From assembly GCA_963791885.1 (NCBI GenBank), contig CAWBUL010000005.1, forward strand, positions 992,001 through 1,056,000: DNA of 64,000 nt, given 5' to 3'. The notes under the pieces are model-generated. The model was not told the origin of the DNA. It did not search any database and saw nothing but the letters and a program-made list of their open reading frames with translations. This stretch comes from CAVSUZ01 sp963791885. Its GTDB lineage: Bacteria > Pseudomonadota > Alphaproteobacteria > Acetobacterales > Acetobacteraceae. Shown one piece after another: positions 53,394 through 62,351 of this stretch (within the stretch, counting starts at the first letter, position 1; the number at the start of each line of letters is the position of its first letter). The translations under genes were made by a program, and so were the position numbers.

Positions 53394-55412
53394 ATGTTTG
53401 GAAAGCTGACCTGGCAGGCTATCCCCTGGGACCAGCCCATTCCCCTGTTCGCCGGTGCGATCGTCATCGTCATCGTCAGTGCGGTGCTGATCTGGGTCGC
53501 GTTGAAAGGCTACGTGCCGTATCTGTGGCACGAGTGGATCACCAGCGTGGACCACAAGCGCATCGGCGTCATGTACATCGCGCTTGGCCTGTTGATGCTG
53601 GTCCGGGGCTTCATCGATGGTATCATGATGCGGTCCCAGCAGGCTTTCGCGTTTGACGGGCCAGGGTACCTGCCGCCGGACCATTACGATCAGATCTTCA
53701 GTGCGCATGGCACGATCATGATCTTTTTCGCCGCCATGCCCATCGTCATCGGCTTGATGAACTTCGTCGTGCCTCTGCAGCTTGGCATCCGCGACGTCGC
53801 CTTCCCGACATTGAATTCCACCAGCTTGTGGCTGACGGCGACCGGCGCTTTGCTGGTCAACATCTCGCTCGTGGTGGGTGAGTTCGCACGCACCGGCTGG
53901 CTTCCGTATCCGCCGCTCTCGGAACTGAAATATACCCCCGGCGTCGGTGTGGATTATTATTTGTGGTCGCTCCAGATATCCGGCATCGGCACATTGCTGA
54001 CCGGCGTCAATTTCGTGACGACGATCCTGAAAATGCGTGCGCCGGGTATGGGCTATCTGCGCATGACCATCTTCTGCTGGACCGCGCTGGCAGCCAGTCT
54101 GCTGATCGTCGCCGCGTTCCCTGTCCTCACAGCGACGCTCGCGATGCTCATCCTGGACCGTTATCTCGATTTCCACTTCTTTTCCGACACCGCCGGCGGC
54201 AACCAGATGATGTTCGTCAATCTCATCTGGGCCTGGGGACATCCAGAGGTCTACATCCTTGTGCTTCCCTCTTTCGGAATCTTTTCCGAGGTGATCTCCA
54301 CCTTCTCGGGCAAGCCGCTGTTCGGTTACCGCTCCATGGTGATTGCCACGCTGTTCATCTGCCTCGTGTCCTTCACCGTGTGGCTGCACCACTTCTTCAC
54401 CATGGGGGCCGGTGGGGACGTCAATGGTGTGTTCGGTATCGCCACCAGTATCATCGCCGTCGGTACCGGTGTGAAGATCTATAACTGGATCTTCACGATG
54501 TATGGCGGCAAAGTCCGCTTCACGACCCCCATGCTGTGGTCGATCGGTTTTCTGATCACCTTCACCATCGGCGGGATGACAGGCGTGCTGCTTGCCGTGC
54601 CGCCGGCAGACTTCCTGCTGCACAACAGTCTCTTCCTGGTGGCGCATTTCCACAACGTGATCATCGGCGGAGTCGTATTCGCTGCCTTCGCGGGCGTCAC
54701 GTACTGGTTCCCCAAAGCATTCGGTTTTCGCCTGCACGAAGGCTGGGGCAGGATTGCGTTCGCACTTTCGTTTATCGGCTTCTACGTCGTGTTCTTCCCG
54801 CTTTATGCCGCAGGCCTGATGGGTATGACGCGCCGGCTACAGACCTACATCGTGCCGGAATGGCACCCGCTGATGCTGATCGCAGCCTTCGGTATCCTGA
54901 TCATGATCGCAGCCCTGGTCTGCCAGGTGATGCAGTTCGTCGTCAGCATCCGCGAACGCGAGTCGCTGCGCGACGTGTTGGGTGACCCATGGGACGGCCG
55001 CTCGCTCGAATGGGCGACCGCCTCACCGCCGCCGGCCTTCAACTTCGCGGTCCTGCCCAATGTTCAGGGCGAGGAGCCGTACTGGCAAATCAAGCAGCGC
55101 GCGATCGAGAACCAGCAGCTTGTCGAGGAACCCGATTACAAGCCAATTGAAATGCCGCGCAACAGCCCGACCGGGTTCATCACCGCCTTCTTCGCCACGA
55201 TCACCGGGTTCTCGCTGATCTGGCATATCTGGTGGCTGGTCGGCGTCGGCATCTTCGCCGCGTACGTCGTGTTCGTGTGGTTTGCCTGGCGCGATGTCGA
55301 TGAATACGTGATCCCGGCCGAGGAGGTCGCCCAACTCGACCGTGAGCGTCGGCGTATTCGGCAGGAATGGCTCGATGCGCATCCGCATGCGCAGCTGAGT
55401 GAAACGGTATGA
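53394..55412 (+). CDS. cyoB: Cytochrome o ubiquinol oxidase subunit I
   Basis: A 672-residue heme-copper oxidase core with about 15 helices. The heme and CuB ligands are seen in IFSAHGTIMIFFAAMP, WAWGHPEVYILVLPSFG, FTVWLHHFFTMGAG and FLVAHFHNVIIGG. The C-terminal extension resembles bo3 enzymes. ATG 53394 follows GGAAGGG and comes one base after the cyoA stop. It reduces O2 to water with quinol and pumps protons. Confidence 0.94.
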   Translation: MFGKLTWQAIPWDQPIPLFAGAIVIVIVSAVLIWVALKGYVPYLWHEWITSVDHKRIGVMYIALGLLMLVRGFIDGIMMRSQQAFAFDGPGYLPPDHYDQIFSAHGTIMIFFAAMPIVIGLMNFVVPLQLGIRDVAFPTLNSTSLWLTATGALLVNISLVVGEFARTGWLPYPPLSELKYTPGVGVDYYLWSLQISGIGTLLTGVNFVTTILKMRAPGMGYLRMTIFCWTALAASLLIVAAFPVLTATLAMLILDRYLDFHFFSDTAGGNQMMFVNLIWAWGHPEVYILVLPSFGIFSEVISTFSGKPLFGYRSMVIATLFICLVSFTVWLHHFFTMGAGGDVNGVFGIATSIIAVGTGVKIYNWIFTMYGGKVRFTTPMLWSIGFLITFTIGGMTGVLLAVPPADFLLHNSLFLVAHFHNVIIGGVVFAAFAGVTYWFPKAFGFRLHEGWGRIAFALSFIGFYVVFFPLYAAGLMGMTRRLQTYIVPEWHPLMLIAAFGILIMIAALVCQVMQFVVSIRERESLRDVLGDPWDGRSLEWATASPPPAFNFAVLPNVQGEEPYWQIKQRAIENQQLVEEPDYKPIEMPRNSPTGFITAFFATITGFSLIWHIWWLVGVGIFAAYVVFVWFAWRDVDEYVIPAEEVAQLDRERRRIRQEWLDAHPHAQLSETV

Positions 55413-56089
55413 GCGCGAGCCAATCTGTCACCCACCCATTCGCACCCGACGCGGATCCTTACCGGCTCGGGCGCGGCCACGGCGGTGGTGGGCATTCGGC
55501 GACGGGGCACGGAGCCGGTGGCCCGGCGCCGAAGCAGGTGGTGGTCGCTTACGGGTTCTGGATCTTCATCCTCAGCGACATCGTGATGTTCTCCACCTTC
55601 TTCGCAGCGTACGCGGTGCTCCAATGGTCCACCGCAGGAGGCCCATCGGGCCACGATATTTTCAGCCTGCCGCGCGTAGCCCTCGAAACCACCTGCCTCC
55701 TGGCGTCCAGCTTTACTTGCGGCCTTTCCGCCGTCGCGACGCGGGCCCGCAATCTCCTTTGGACCGAGCTATTCCTGCTCATCACCGGTCTTCTCGGCGT
55801 GGCCTTCCTGATTTTGGAATCGACCGAATTCGCGGGTCTGGTCGCCCAAGGCTATGGACCGGAACGCAGCGCCTTTTTGTCGGCGTTCTTCGCCCTCGTC
55901 GGATGCCATGGGCTGCACGTTACGGCGGGGCTACTCTGGCTTGGCACCATGATGGCGCAGGTCTTCGTCAAAGGGTTCCGGCCAAACATCCTCCGCCGCA
56001 TACTCTGCTTTAACCTGTTCTGGCATGCGCTGGACATCATCTGGGTGGCGATCTTCACGATCGTGTACCTGATCGGATTGAACCTATGA
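55409..56089 (+). CDS. cyoC: Cytochrome o ubiquinol oxidase subunit III
   Basis: A 226-residue five-helix protein. A Gly/His-rich N-terminus (LGRGHGGGGHSATGHGAGGP) is unusual and may bind metal. FWIFILSDIVMFSTFFAAYA, LLASSFTCGLSAVATRARN, FALVGCHGLHVTAGLLWLGT and FWHALDIIWVAIFTIVYL are subunit III landmarks. ATGA overlap with cyoB. Confidence 0.93.
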   Translation: MSASQSVTHPFAPDADPYRLGRGHGGGGHSATGHGAGGPAPKQVVVAYGFWIFILSDIVMFSTFFAAYAVLQWSTAGGPSGHDIFSLPRVALETTCLLASSFTCGLSAVATRARNLLWTELFLLITGLLGVAFLILESTEFAGLVAQGYGPERSAFLSAFFALVGCHGLHVTAGLLWLGTMMAQVFVKGFRPNILRRILCFNLFWHALDIIWVAIFTIVYLIGLNL

Positions 56090-56484
56090 GCGACAGCGAA
56101 GACGACCTCCCCCACGACAGGGATGACATCGCTCCCGGAATCACCGGCACCCTTGAAGAGGAAGGCCTCGGGGGCGCGGTTCAGGGGTATATCATCGGTC
56201 TCGTCCTCGCGGCGGTACTGACCGTTATCTCATTCTATATCGCGGGCACCAACGTCATCTATGGACCGGTAATCCCGCTTGCATTGCTCGTGCTGGCGAT
56301 TGCCCAGATGGGCGTACACCTCGTGTTCTTCCTGCACATCACCAGCGGACCCGAGAACACGAACAACGCCCTGGCATTGGCGTTCGGTGTGCTGATTGTG
56401 GTCTTGATAATCGGCGGTTCGGTCTGGATCATGGATCATCTGAATGCGAACATGTCGCCGACGCAGATGATGATGCGACCGTAG
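56086..56484 (+). CDS. cyoD: Cytochrome o ubiquinol oxidase subunit IV
   Basis: A 132-residue protein with three helices: YIIGLVLAAVLTVISFYIAG, IPLALLVLAIAQMGVHLVFF and ALAFGVLIVVLIIGGSVWIM. QMGVHLVFFLHI is the family signature. The N-terminus is acidic. ATGA overlap with cyoC. It aids CuB site assembly. Confidence 0.92.
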   Translation: MSDSEDDLPHDRDDIAPGITGTLEEEGLGGAVQGYIIGLVLAAVLTVISFYIAGTNVIYGPVIPLALLVLAIAQMGVHLVFFLHITSGPENTNNALALAFGVLIVVLIIGGSVWIMDHLNANMSPTQMMMRP

Positions 56485-56488
56485 TCTT

Positions 56489-58174
56489 CTACGTCGTTCG
56501 CGCCGCGTGGCGGGCCCGCAGGTCCGCGATGGTGGCGCGCGTCGTGATCTGATCGGGGTTCGTGCGCAGTTCGATCACGGCCGGCCGGCCGCTTGCCACC
56601 GCACGTTGGAATGCCGGGGCGAACGCGGCCGTTTCCTCCACCACCTCTCCGTACCCGCCGAAAGCTTCGATGAAGCGGGCGAAATCCGGGTTGGTCAGCG
56701 CGGTGCCGGAGATGCGGTACGGATGCTCCCGCTCCTGGTGCATGCGTATGGTGCCGTACATGCCGTTGTTGAACACCAGCACGATGGGCGCGACCTTGTG
56801 GTGGAACGCGGTCGCGATCTCCTGCCCTGTCATGAGGAAACCGCCGTCGCCGACCAGACTGACGACCATGCGATCCGGGAAGGCGATCTTGGCGCCGATG
56901 GCAGCGGGAATGCTGTAGCCCATCGCACCGTTGGTCGGCCCGATATAGCGCTGGCGATCGCTGAAGTTGATGAACCGCGTGGCCCAGCCGGAGAAGTTGC
57001 CCGCATCGGTGGTGACGATGGCATCCGGTGCGAGCATCCGTTCCAGATCGTGCATGGCGGCGCCGAGATTCAGCCGCCCCTCGTAGTTCGGGACCTGGCG
57101 TCCGCGCTCGCGGAGATGACGCAATTCCTTCGTCCATGGGACCCATCCGGCGCGCACGGGATCGAGCGAGGCGACAACGACGGCGAAGGCGTTGAGGTCG
57201 GACACGATGCCAAGCGCGGGGCGGAACACGCGGCCGATCTCCGCCCCGTCAGGATGGACCTGGATGATGGGCGCGCCGCCGATCGTCGGCAGCAGTTCGT
57301 AGCCTTGGGTGACCGTGTCCCCCAGGCGGGAGCCGATGGCGAGGATCAGGTCGGCCTGCTTCACCTTGCCCAGCAGCGCGGGATCCGATCCGACGCCGAG
57401 ATCGCCGGCGAAGTTATCCAGCGTTCCGTCGTACAGGCCTTGGCGGCGAAACCCGACCGTCGCCGGGACGGCATTGCGCGTGAGGAAGTCGTGCAAGGCG
57501 CGCCGGCCGGCTTCGGTCCAGCAGGAGCCGCCGATCACTGCAACGGGGCGCTGGGACCGCGCCAGCATCGCGCGTAGCTCGGCCAGGGCAGCGGGATCAG
57601 GATTTGCGGGGCGCACCGAGGCGCGCGGCACGTCCTGAATCTCGGCGGTTTCGGCCTGCATCTCCTCGGACAGCGCGATGACGACCGGGCCGGGGCGCCC
57701 CGAGGTAGCGACGTCCACTGCATGGGCCACGACCTCCGGGATGCGCGCCGGCTGGTCGATCTGCGTCACCCACTTGCACAGGGGACCAAAGAACTGGCGG
57801 TAGTCCACTTCCTGGAATGCGTCTCGCCCGGTGTGGGCGAAGGCGATCTGACCGACGAACAAGATCAGCGGCGTGCTGTCCTGCATCGCGACATGCACGC
57901 CGATGGAGCCGTGGCAGGCGCCGGGACCGCGTGTGACGAAGGCGGCGGCGGGACGGCCCGTTAGCTTGCCGTAGGCCTCGGCCATGTGCACCGCGCCGGC
58001 CTCGAACCGGCAGGTCACCAGCTTTACCCGGTCCTGCACGTCATACAGCGCGTCCAGCACTTCCAGGTAGCTTTCGCCGGGCACGGCGAAGGCATGGTCG
58101 ATCCCCTGAGCGACGAGGGCGTCGGCGATGAGCCGGCCGCCGGTGCGCGGCCCGGGCGTTTGGGGATGCGGCAT
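56489..58174 (-). CDS. Thiamine-diphosphate-dependent enzyme (acetolactate synthase large-subunit-like)
   Basis: A 561-residue three-domain ThDP enzyme. AFAVPGESYLEVLDALYDVQ carries the cofactor-activating Glu, VTRGPGACHGSIGVHVAMQD the following loop, and SLVGDGGFLMTGQEIATAFH with VLVFNNGMYGTIRMHQ the GDG-NN Mg/ThDP motif. It could be an acetolactate synthase, a benzoylformate decarboxylase-like or sulfoacetaldehyde-type enzyme. No ilvN-like regulatory subunit gene is adjacent, which argues against biosynthetic IlvB. Confidence 0.85.
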   Translation of the reverse strand: MPHPQTPGPRTGGRLIADALVAQGIDHAFAVPGESYLEVLDALYDVQDRVKLVTCRFEAGAVHMAEAYGKLTGRPAAAFVTRGPGACHGSIGVHVAMQDSTPLILFVGQIAFAHTGRDAFQEVDYRQFFGPLCKWVTQIDQPARIPEVVAHAVDVATSGRPGPVVIALSEEMQAETAEIQDVPRASVRPANPDPAALAELRAMLARSQRPVAVIGGSCWTEAGRRALHDFLTRNAVPATVGFRRQGLYDGTLDNFAGDLGVGSDPALLGKVKQADLILAIGSRLGDTVTQGYELLPTIGGAPIIQVHPDGAEIGRVFRPALGIVSDLNAFAVVVASLDPVRAGWVPWTKELRHLRERGRQVPNYEGRLNLGAAMHDLERMLAPDAIVTTDAGNFSGWATRFINFSDRQRYIGPTNGAMGYSIPAAIGAKIAFPDRMVVSLVGDGGFLMTGQEIATAFHHKVAPIVLVFNNGMYGTIRMHQEREHPYRISGTALTNPDFARFIEAFGGYGEVVEETAAFAPAFQRAVASGRPAVIELRTNPDQITTRATIADLRARHAARTT

Positions 58175-58215
58175 GGGGTCCTCTATTCTGGCTGCCTGAC
58201 GGCTGGGAGGCGGTG

Positions 58216-58470
58216 ATGCGAGCGATCTTTGTGCAGATCAAGTGCGAGATGGGCCATGCCTATCGCGTGGCGCAGGACGCGGCCGATCGGATCGAGGAAA
58301 TGTCGGAGATGTACTCGACGTCCGGGCAGTACGATCTGCTGGGGAAGTTCTACCTGGATCCGGAACAGGACATCGGGCGGTTCGTGACGGAGCGGATCCA
58401 GACGATCCCGGGCGTGAAGGACACGTACACGCTGATTACGTTCAATGCGTTCGCGGCGGGCGGTGCCTGA
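58216..58470 (+). CDS. Stand-alone Lrp/AsnC ligand-binding (RAM) domain protein
   Basis: About 84 residues: RAIFVQIKCEMGHAYRVAQD, EMYSTSGQYDLLGKFYLDPE and RIQTIPGVKDTYTLITF form the ACT-like RAM fold of Lrp regulators. There is no DNA-binding helix-turn-helix. ATG 58216 follows GGGAGG. It is divergent from the ThDP enzyme with about 40 bp between. It may be an amino-acid sensor acting on another protein. Confidence 0.85.
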   Translation: MRAIFVQIKCEMGHAYRVAQDAADRIEEMSEMYSTSGQYDLLGKFYLDPEQDIGRFVTERIQTIPGVKDTYTLITFNAFAAGGA

Positions 58471-58580
58471 TCGGCTTAAGCGGTTCCGGAAAGATGCGTG
58501 TCCTTCCATCGCTCAGCATCATGATCGCGGTCAGCGCGTAGATTAGGAGCGGTCGACGACGCTGGCCCCCGGTGCTGGCG

Positions 58581-59858
58581 CTACGCCGCGGCGCCCGCCA
58601 CCGCCGGGCGCCGCGCAATCCGCAGCACCAGCACCGACGCAATCAGACACGCGACGCCGCTGCCCAGAAACGCCATCATGTAGCTGCCGGTCAGGCTGCG
58701 CACCTCGCCGCCCATCATGGCGGCGACGGCGCCGCCCAACTGATGCGAGGCGAAAATCCAGGACACGATGACCGGCGCGTCCTGCTTGCCGAACACCTGC
58801 GTCGTCAGCGCCACCGTCGGCGGCACCGTTGCGACCCAATCAAGTCCGTAGAACGCCGCGAAAATCGACAGGGTGACGAAATCGAATCCGCTGAACGGCA
58901 AGGCCAACAGCGAAAGTCCGCGCAGCCCGTAATACCAGAACAGCAGGATGCGTGAGTCGAACCGATCGGTCAGATAGCCAGAGCAGGTGGTGCCGATCAG
59001 ATCGAACACGCCCATGGCGGCCAGCAAGGAGGCGGCCTGGACTTCGGGGATGCCGTGATCGGCGCAGTAGGGAATCAGGTGCGTCGCGACCAGGCCGTAG
59101 GTGGAAAAACCGCAGACAGCGAAGCTGCCCGCGAGCAGCCAGAAATCGGTGGAGCGCGCTCCGCGGCCCAGACCGTCCAACGCAATGCGGAACGGATTGC
59201 GCGCCATCACTTCGGGTGCAGCCTGCACGTGGCTACCGTAGGGCGTCAGTCCAACCGAGGCCGGTGTCTCGGCCAGCAGCAGGGCGACGACAGGCATCAG
59301 GCACAGCAGCACCACCGCCGAAGTCCAGGGCACGGCCTGCCAGCCGAAGGACTGCGCCAGGCTCGCGAGCAGCGGCAGGAACACAAGCTGACCGCTCGCG
59401 TTGCCGGCGGTGAGGAGGCCGACGACCAGTCCACGCCGCTCCACGAACCACCGGTTGGCGACGGCCGCCGCCAGCCCTACCATACCGGCGCCGGAGCCGA
59501 TGCCCACCAGGACGCCCCAGGTGAGGTAGAGCTGCCACGGCTGGCGCACGAAGGAACTGGATCCCGCCCCGAGCGCCAACAACGCCATGGAGCACAACAC
59601 GGTACGCCGCAGGCCGAAGGTGCGCATCATGGCTGCGGTGAACGGGCCCACAAGGCCGAACAGCGCGATATTCAGCGACACCGCGCCGGAAATCGTCGCA
59701 TTCGACCAGCCGAAGGCCTGCTCCAGCGGCACGATCAGGACCCCTGGCGCGGCTCGTACGCCGACGGAGGCAACGATCATCGCGAACATCACGCCGACCA
59801 CGACCCAGCCGTAGTGGATGCGCCCACCAATCAGGCGCGTGAGAGCCTGGGCTCCCAT
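58581..59858 (-). CDS. Major facilitator superfamily transporter
   Basis: About 425 residues with twelve helices. IHYGWVVVGVMFAMIVASVG is helix 1; YLTWGVLVGIGSGAGMVGLA and GNASGQLVFLPLLASLAQSF are typical of the oxalate/formate or monocarboxylate antiporter-like MFS branch. YLTDRFDSRILLFWYYGLRG is the loop before helix 9. ATG 59858 is the best start; the open frame goes on upstream without family features. Substrate unknown, likely a small carboxylate. Confidence 0.87.
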   Translation of the reverse strand: MGAQALTRLIGGRIHYGWVVVGVMFAMIVASVGVRAAPGVLIVPLEQAFGWSNATISGAVSLNIALFGLVGPFTAAMMRTFGLRRTVLCSMALLALGAGSSSFVRQPWQLYLTWGVLVGIGSGAGMVGLAAAVANRWFVERRGLVVGLLTAGNASGQLVFLPLLASLAQSFGWQAVPWTSAVVLLCLMPVVALLLAETPASVGLTPYGSHVQAAPEVMARNPFRIALDGLGRGARSTDFWLLAGSFAVCGFSTYGLVATHLIPYCADHGIPEVQAASLLAAMGVFDLIGTTCSGYLTDRFDSRILLFWYYGLRGLSLLALPFSGFDFVTLSIFAAFYGLDWVATVPPTVALTTQVFGKQDAPVIVSWIFASHQLGGAVAAMMGGEVRSLTGSYMMAFLGSGVACLIASVLVLRIARRPAVAGAAA

Positions 59859-60023
59859 GACAGCAGTCCTTGCGGTTAGCTCACGACGATGGCCGGCGTC
59901 CATGAGAATAGCAAGATGAAAGCCGCTATCCGGCCATGCACTCAAAGGGCCTCAGGCTTGCGCGGCTCTGGCACGGACGCAGCGCTGCTTGCTAGATTGG
60001 GGTCCGATTCGAGGTGAGATGAT

Positions 60024-61148
60024 ATGAGATTCAAGGCCGACCGCGCTTCGCTGCTGAAGGCGCTGGCCCATGTGCAGAGCGTCGTGGAGAAGCGGAATAC
60101 AATTCCGATTTTGGCCAACGTTCTGCTCAACGTCCATGGGGGCACGTTGACCTTGACGGCGACGGACATGGAAATCGCCATCGTTGAAGATGTTCCGGCC
60201 AGCGCGACGCGCGACGGCGCATGCACAGCCCCTGCCGCCACGCTGTATGAGATCGTGCGCAAGCTGCCCGATGGGGTGGAAGTCGAGCTGGATCATCCCG
60301 GCGGAGATCAGCAGCTGCATCTGCGCGCCGGGAAATACGAAACCAAACTGGTCGTTCTGCCGACGGAAGACTTTCCGGCGATGACCGCCGGCAGCCTGCC
60401 GCACAAATTCAGTTTGTCGGCGCTGCAGCTACGCGGACTGATCGATCGCACCCGCTTCGCCATCAGCACGGAGGAAACGCGTTACTACCTCAACGGCATC
60501 TACCTGCACGCAGCGGAATCGGATGGTGTGCGGGTGTTGCGCGCTGTGGCGACCGATGGTCACCGGCTGGCGCGGGTCGAAGAGCCTCTGCCTGAAGGTG
60601 CCGGCCAGATGCCGGGTGTGATCGTGCCGCGCAAGACGGTGAATGAATTGCGCAAGCTGCTGGATGAAGTGAGCGGCAATGTGGAGATCGCGCTGTCGGA
60701 TACGCGGGTCCAGTTCACCGTCGATGCGATCAAGCTGACCAGCAAACTGATCGACGGCACGTTTCCCGAGTACGAACGAGTCATTCCGCGGGGCAACGAC
60801 AAGGTGCTGCGGGTTGCGAAAAAGGACTTCTCGGAGGCCGTGGCCCGGGTTGCCGCGATCTCGACCGAGCGCGCGCGTCCGGTGAAGCTTTCGCTGGGAC
60901 GCGATGCGCTTGTGCTGTCCTCCTCCAGTCCGGAGCAGGGGACGGCGACGGAGGAACTCGATTCGGATCGGGTGAAGTATGAGGCGTCGCCGCTGGAGAT
61001 CGGCTTCCAGGCGCGGTACCTGAACGACATCACCGACCAGATCGCAGAACAGGTGGAGTTCCGGTTCGCGGACGGGCAGGCGCCGACCGTGGTGCGGGAC
61101 GCGGCGGATGCCAGCGCGTTGTATGTCCTGATGCCGATGCGGGTGTGA
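60024..61148 (+). CDS. dnaN: DNA polymerase III subunit beta (sliding clamp)
   Basis: A 374-residue clamp. MRFKADRASLLKALAHVQSV, VEKRNTIPILANVLLNV, YYLNGIYLHAAE and VATDGHRLARVEEPLP are DnaN signatures, and the C-terminus ASALYVLMPMRV fits. Forms the dimeric ring tethering Pol III to DNA. It is followed by recF in a GTGA overlap. Upstream is an MFS gene on the other strand; dnaA is not here. Confidence 0.95.
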   Translation: MRFKADRASLLKALAHVQSVVEKRNTIPILANVLLNVHGGTLTLTATDMEIAIVEDVPASATRDGACTAPAATLYEIVRKLPDGVEVELDHPGGDQQLHLRAGKYETKLVVLPTEDFPAMTAGSLPHKFSLSALQLRGLIDRTRFAISTEETRYYLNGIYLHAAESDGVRVLRAVATDGHRLARVEEPLPEGAGQMPGVIVPRKTVNELRKLLDEVSGNVEIALSDTRVQFTVDAIKLTSKLIDGTFPEYERVIPRGNDKVLRVAKKDFSEAVARVAAISTERARPVKLSLGRDALVLSSSSPEQGTATEELDSDRVKYEASPLEIGFQARYLNDITDQIAEQVEFRFADGQAPTVVRDAADASALYVLMPMRV

Positions 61149-62302
61149 CGCTTCGGCTTCTGCGACTGACGCTTACGGATTTTCGTAACTATCGTCATCT
61201 GACCTGGGTACCGGATGCGCGGGTGAACGTGTTGTTCGGTCCGAATGGGTCGGGCAAGACCAATCTGCTGGAGGCAATTTCGCTGCTTTCGCCAGGGCGA
61301 GGGCTCCGCGGGGCACGGAACGCGGATTTTGCCCGGCGGGACGATGCCGCGACCGGCCGCTGGGGTGTCGCGGCGCGGTTGGAGACTGCGGCCGGCGCGA
61401 TGGAGATCGGCACCGGCACGCCGCCCGAGGGCCCGGCCGATCGGCGCGTGTTCCGGCTGGACGGGGCGCCGCCGCGCAGCCAGGCGGAGATCGCCGCGCG
61501 GGTGGCGATGGCGTGGCTGACGCCGCAGATGGACCGGCTGTTGCAGGATGGCGCTTCAGGACGGCGCCGGTTCCTCGATCGGCTGGTTTGGGCGCTGGAA
61601 CCGGGGCATGCGCGGCAGGTCGCCTCCTACGAGGCGGCGATGGCCGGCCGCAATCGGCTGCTGCGGGAAGGCCGGAGTGACCCGGCCTGGCTCGCGGCCC
61701 TGCAAGATGGCATGGCGCGGCACGGGGTGGCCGTGACGGCGGCGCGGATGGGGTTGGTCGATCGGCTTGATGCGGCGCCGGGCGTCGCTGGGTTTCCCCC
61801 GGTGCGCGTCGGGCTGGAGTGTCCGGTCGCGGAGCGGCTGCGTCAGGCGCCCGCAGTCGTGGTGGAGGCATGGCTGCGCGAAGAGCTGGCAGCGACTCGG
61901 GCCACGGACGCCTCGATTGGGGCGGCGGCTCTGGGACCCCATCGCGCCGACTTGGCACTGACGGATGCGCGGGGCTTACTGGCCGGGCTGGCCAGCACGG
62001 GCGAGCAGAAGGCGATGCTGGTGGGGCTGATCCTGGCGCATGCTGGGCTGGTGGCGCAGGCGCGCGGTTTCGCGCCGCTGCTGCTGCTGGACGAGCCGGC
62101 CGTTCATTTGGACCCGGATCGGCGGGCGGCGTTGTTCGATGCACTGGCCGCGACCGACGCCCAGGTGATGATCACCGGAACGGATGCCGACGCGTTTCTG
62201 CCGCTCGCCGACGCGGCAGCCGGGTATCGAACGGGAGATGGCCGGCTGATGGCTGATACCCGGTTTCGCGGTGCGGATCGGGCTGGGATGGCGGCCCTGT
62301 AG
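61145..62302 (+). CDS. recF: DNA replication and repair protein RecF
   Basis: A 385-residue SMC-like ATPase. LRLLRLTLTDFRNYRHLTWV and VNVLFGPNGSGKTNLLEAIS (Walker A) open the protein; LLLLDEPAVHLDPDRRAALF is Walker B with the D-loop. GTG 61145 overlaps the dnaN stop. It helps load RecA at gaps, with RecO and RecR. Confidence 0.93.
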   Translation: MTLRLLRLTLTDFRNYRHLTWVPDARVNVLFGPNGSGKTNLLEAISLLSPGRGLRGARNADFARRDDAATGRWGVAARLETAAGAMEIGTGTPPEGPADRRVFRLDGAPPRSQAEIAARVAMAWLTPQMDRLLQDGASGRRRFLDRLVWALEPGHARQVASYEAAMAGRNRLLREGRSDPAWLAALQDGMARHGVAVTAARMGLVDRLDAAPGVAGFPPVRVGLECPVAERLRQAPAVVVEAWLREELAATRATDASIGAAALGPHRADLALTDARGLLAGLASTGEQKAMLVGLILAHAGLVAQARGFAPLLLLDEPAVHLDPDRRAALFDALAATDAQVMITGTDADAFLPLADAAAGYRTGDGRLMADTRFRGADRAGMAAL

Positions 62303-62351
62303 CGGCTATATATCTAGAGTATTCAAGCACACCTTGGAGTCTCTTGCCGGC

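Noticed and set aside
53364..54737. 457-codon minus-strand frame rich in Asp and His opposite cyoB
   Set aside because: Composition is the usual antisense image of a hydrophobic membrane protein; cyoB is certain.
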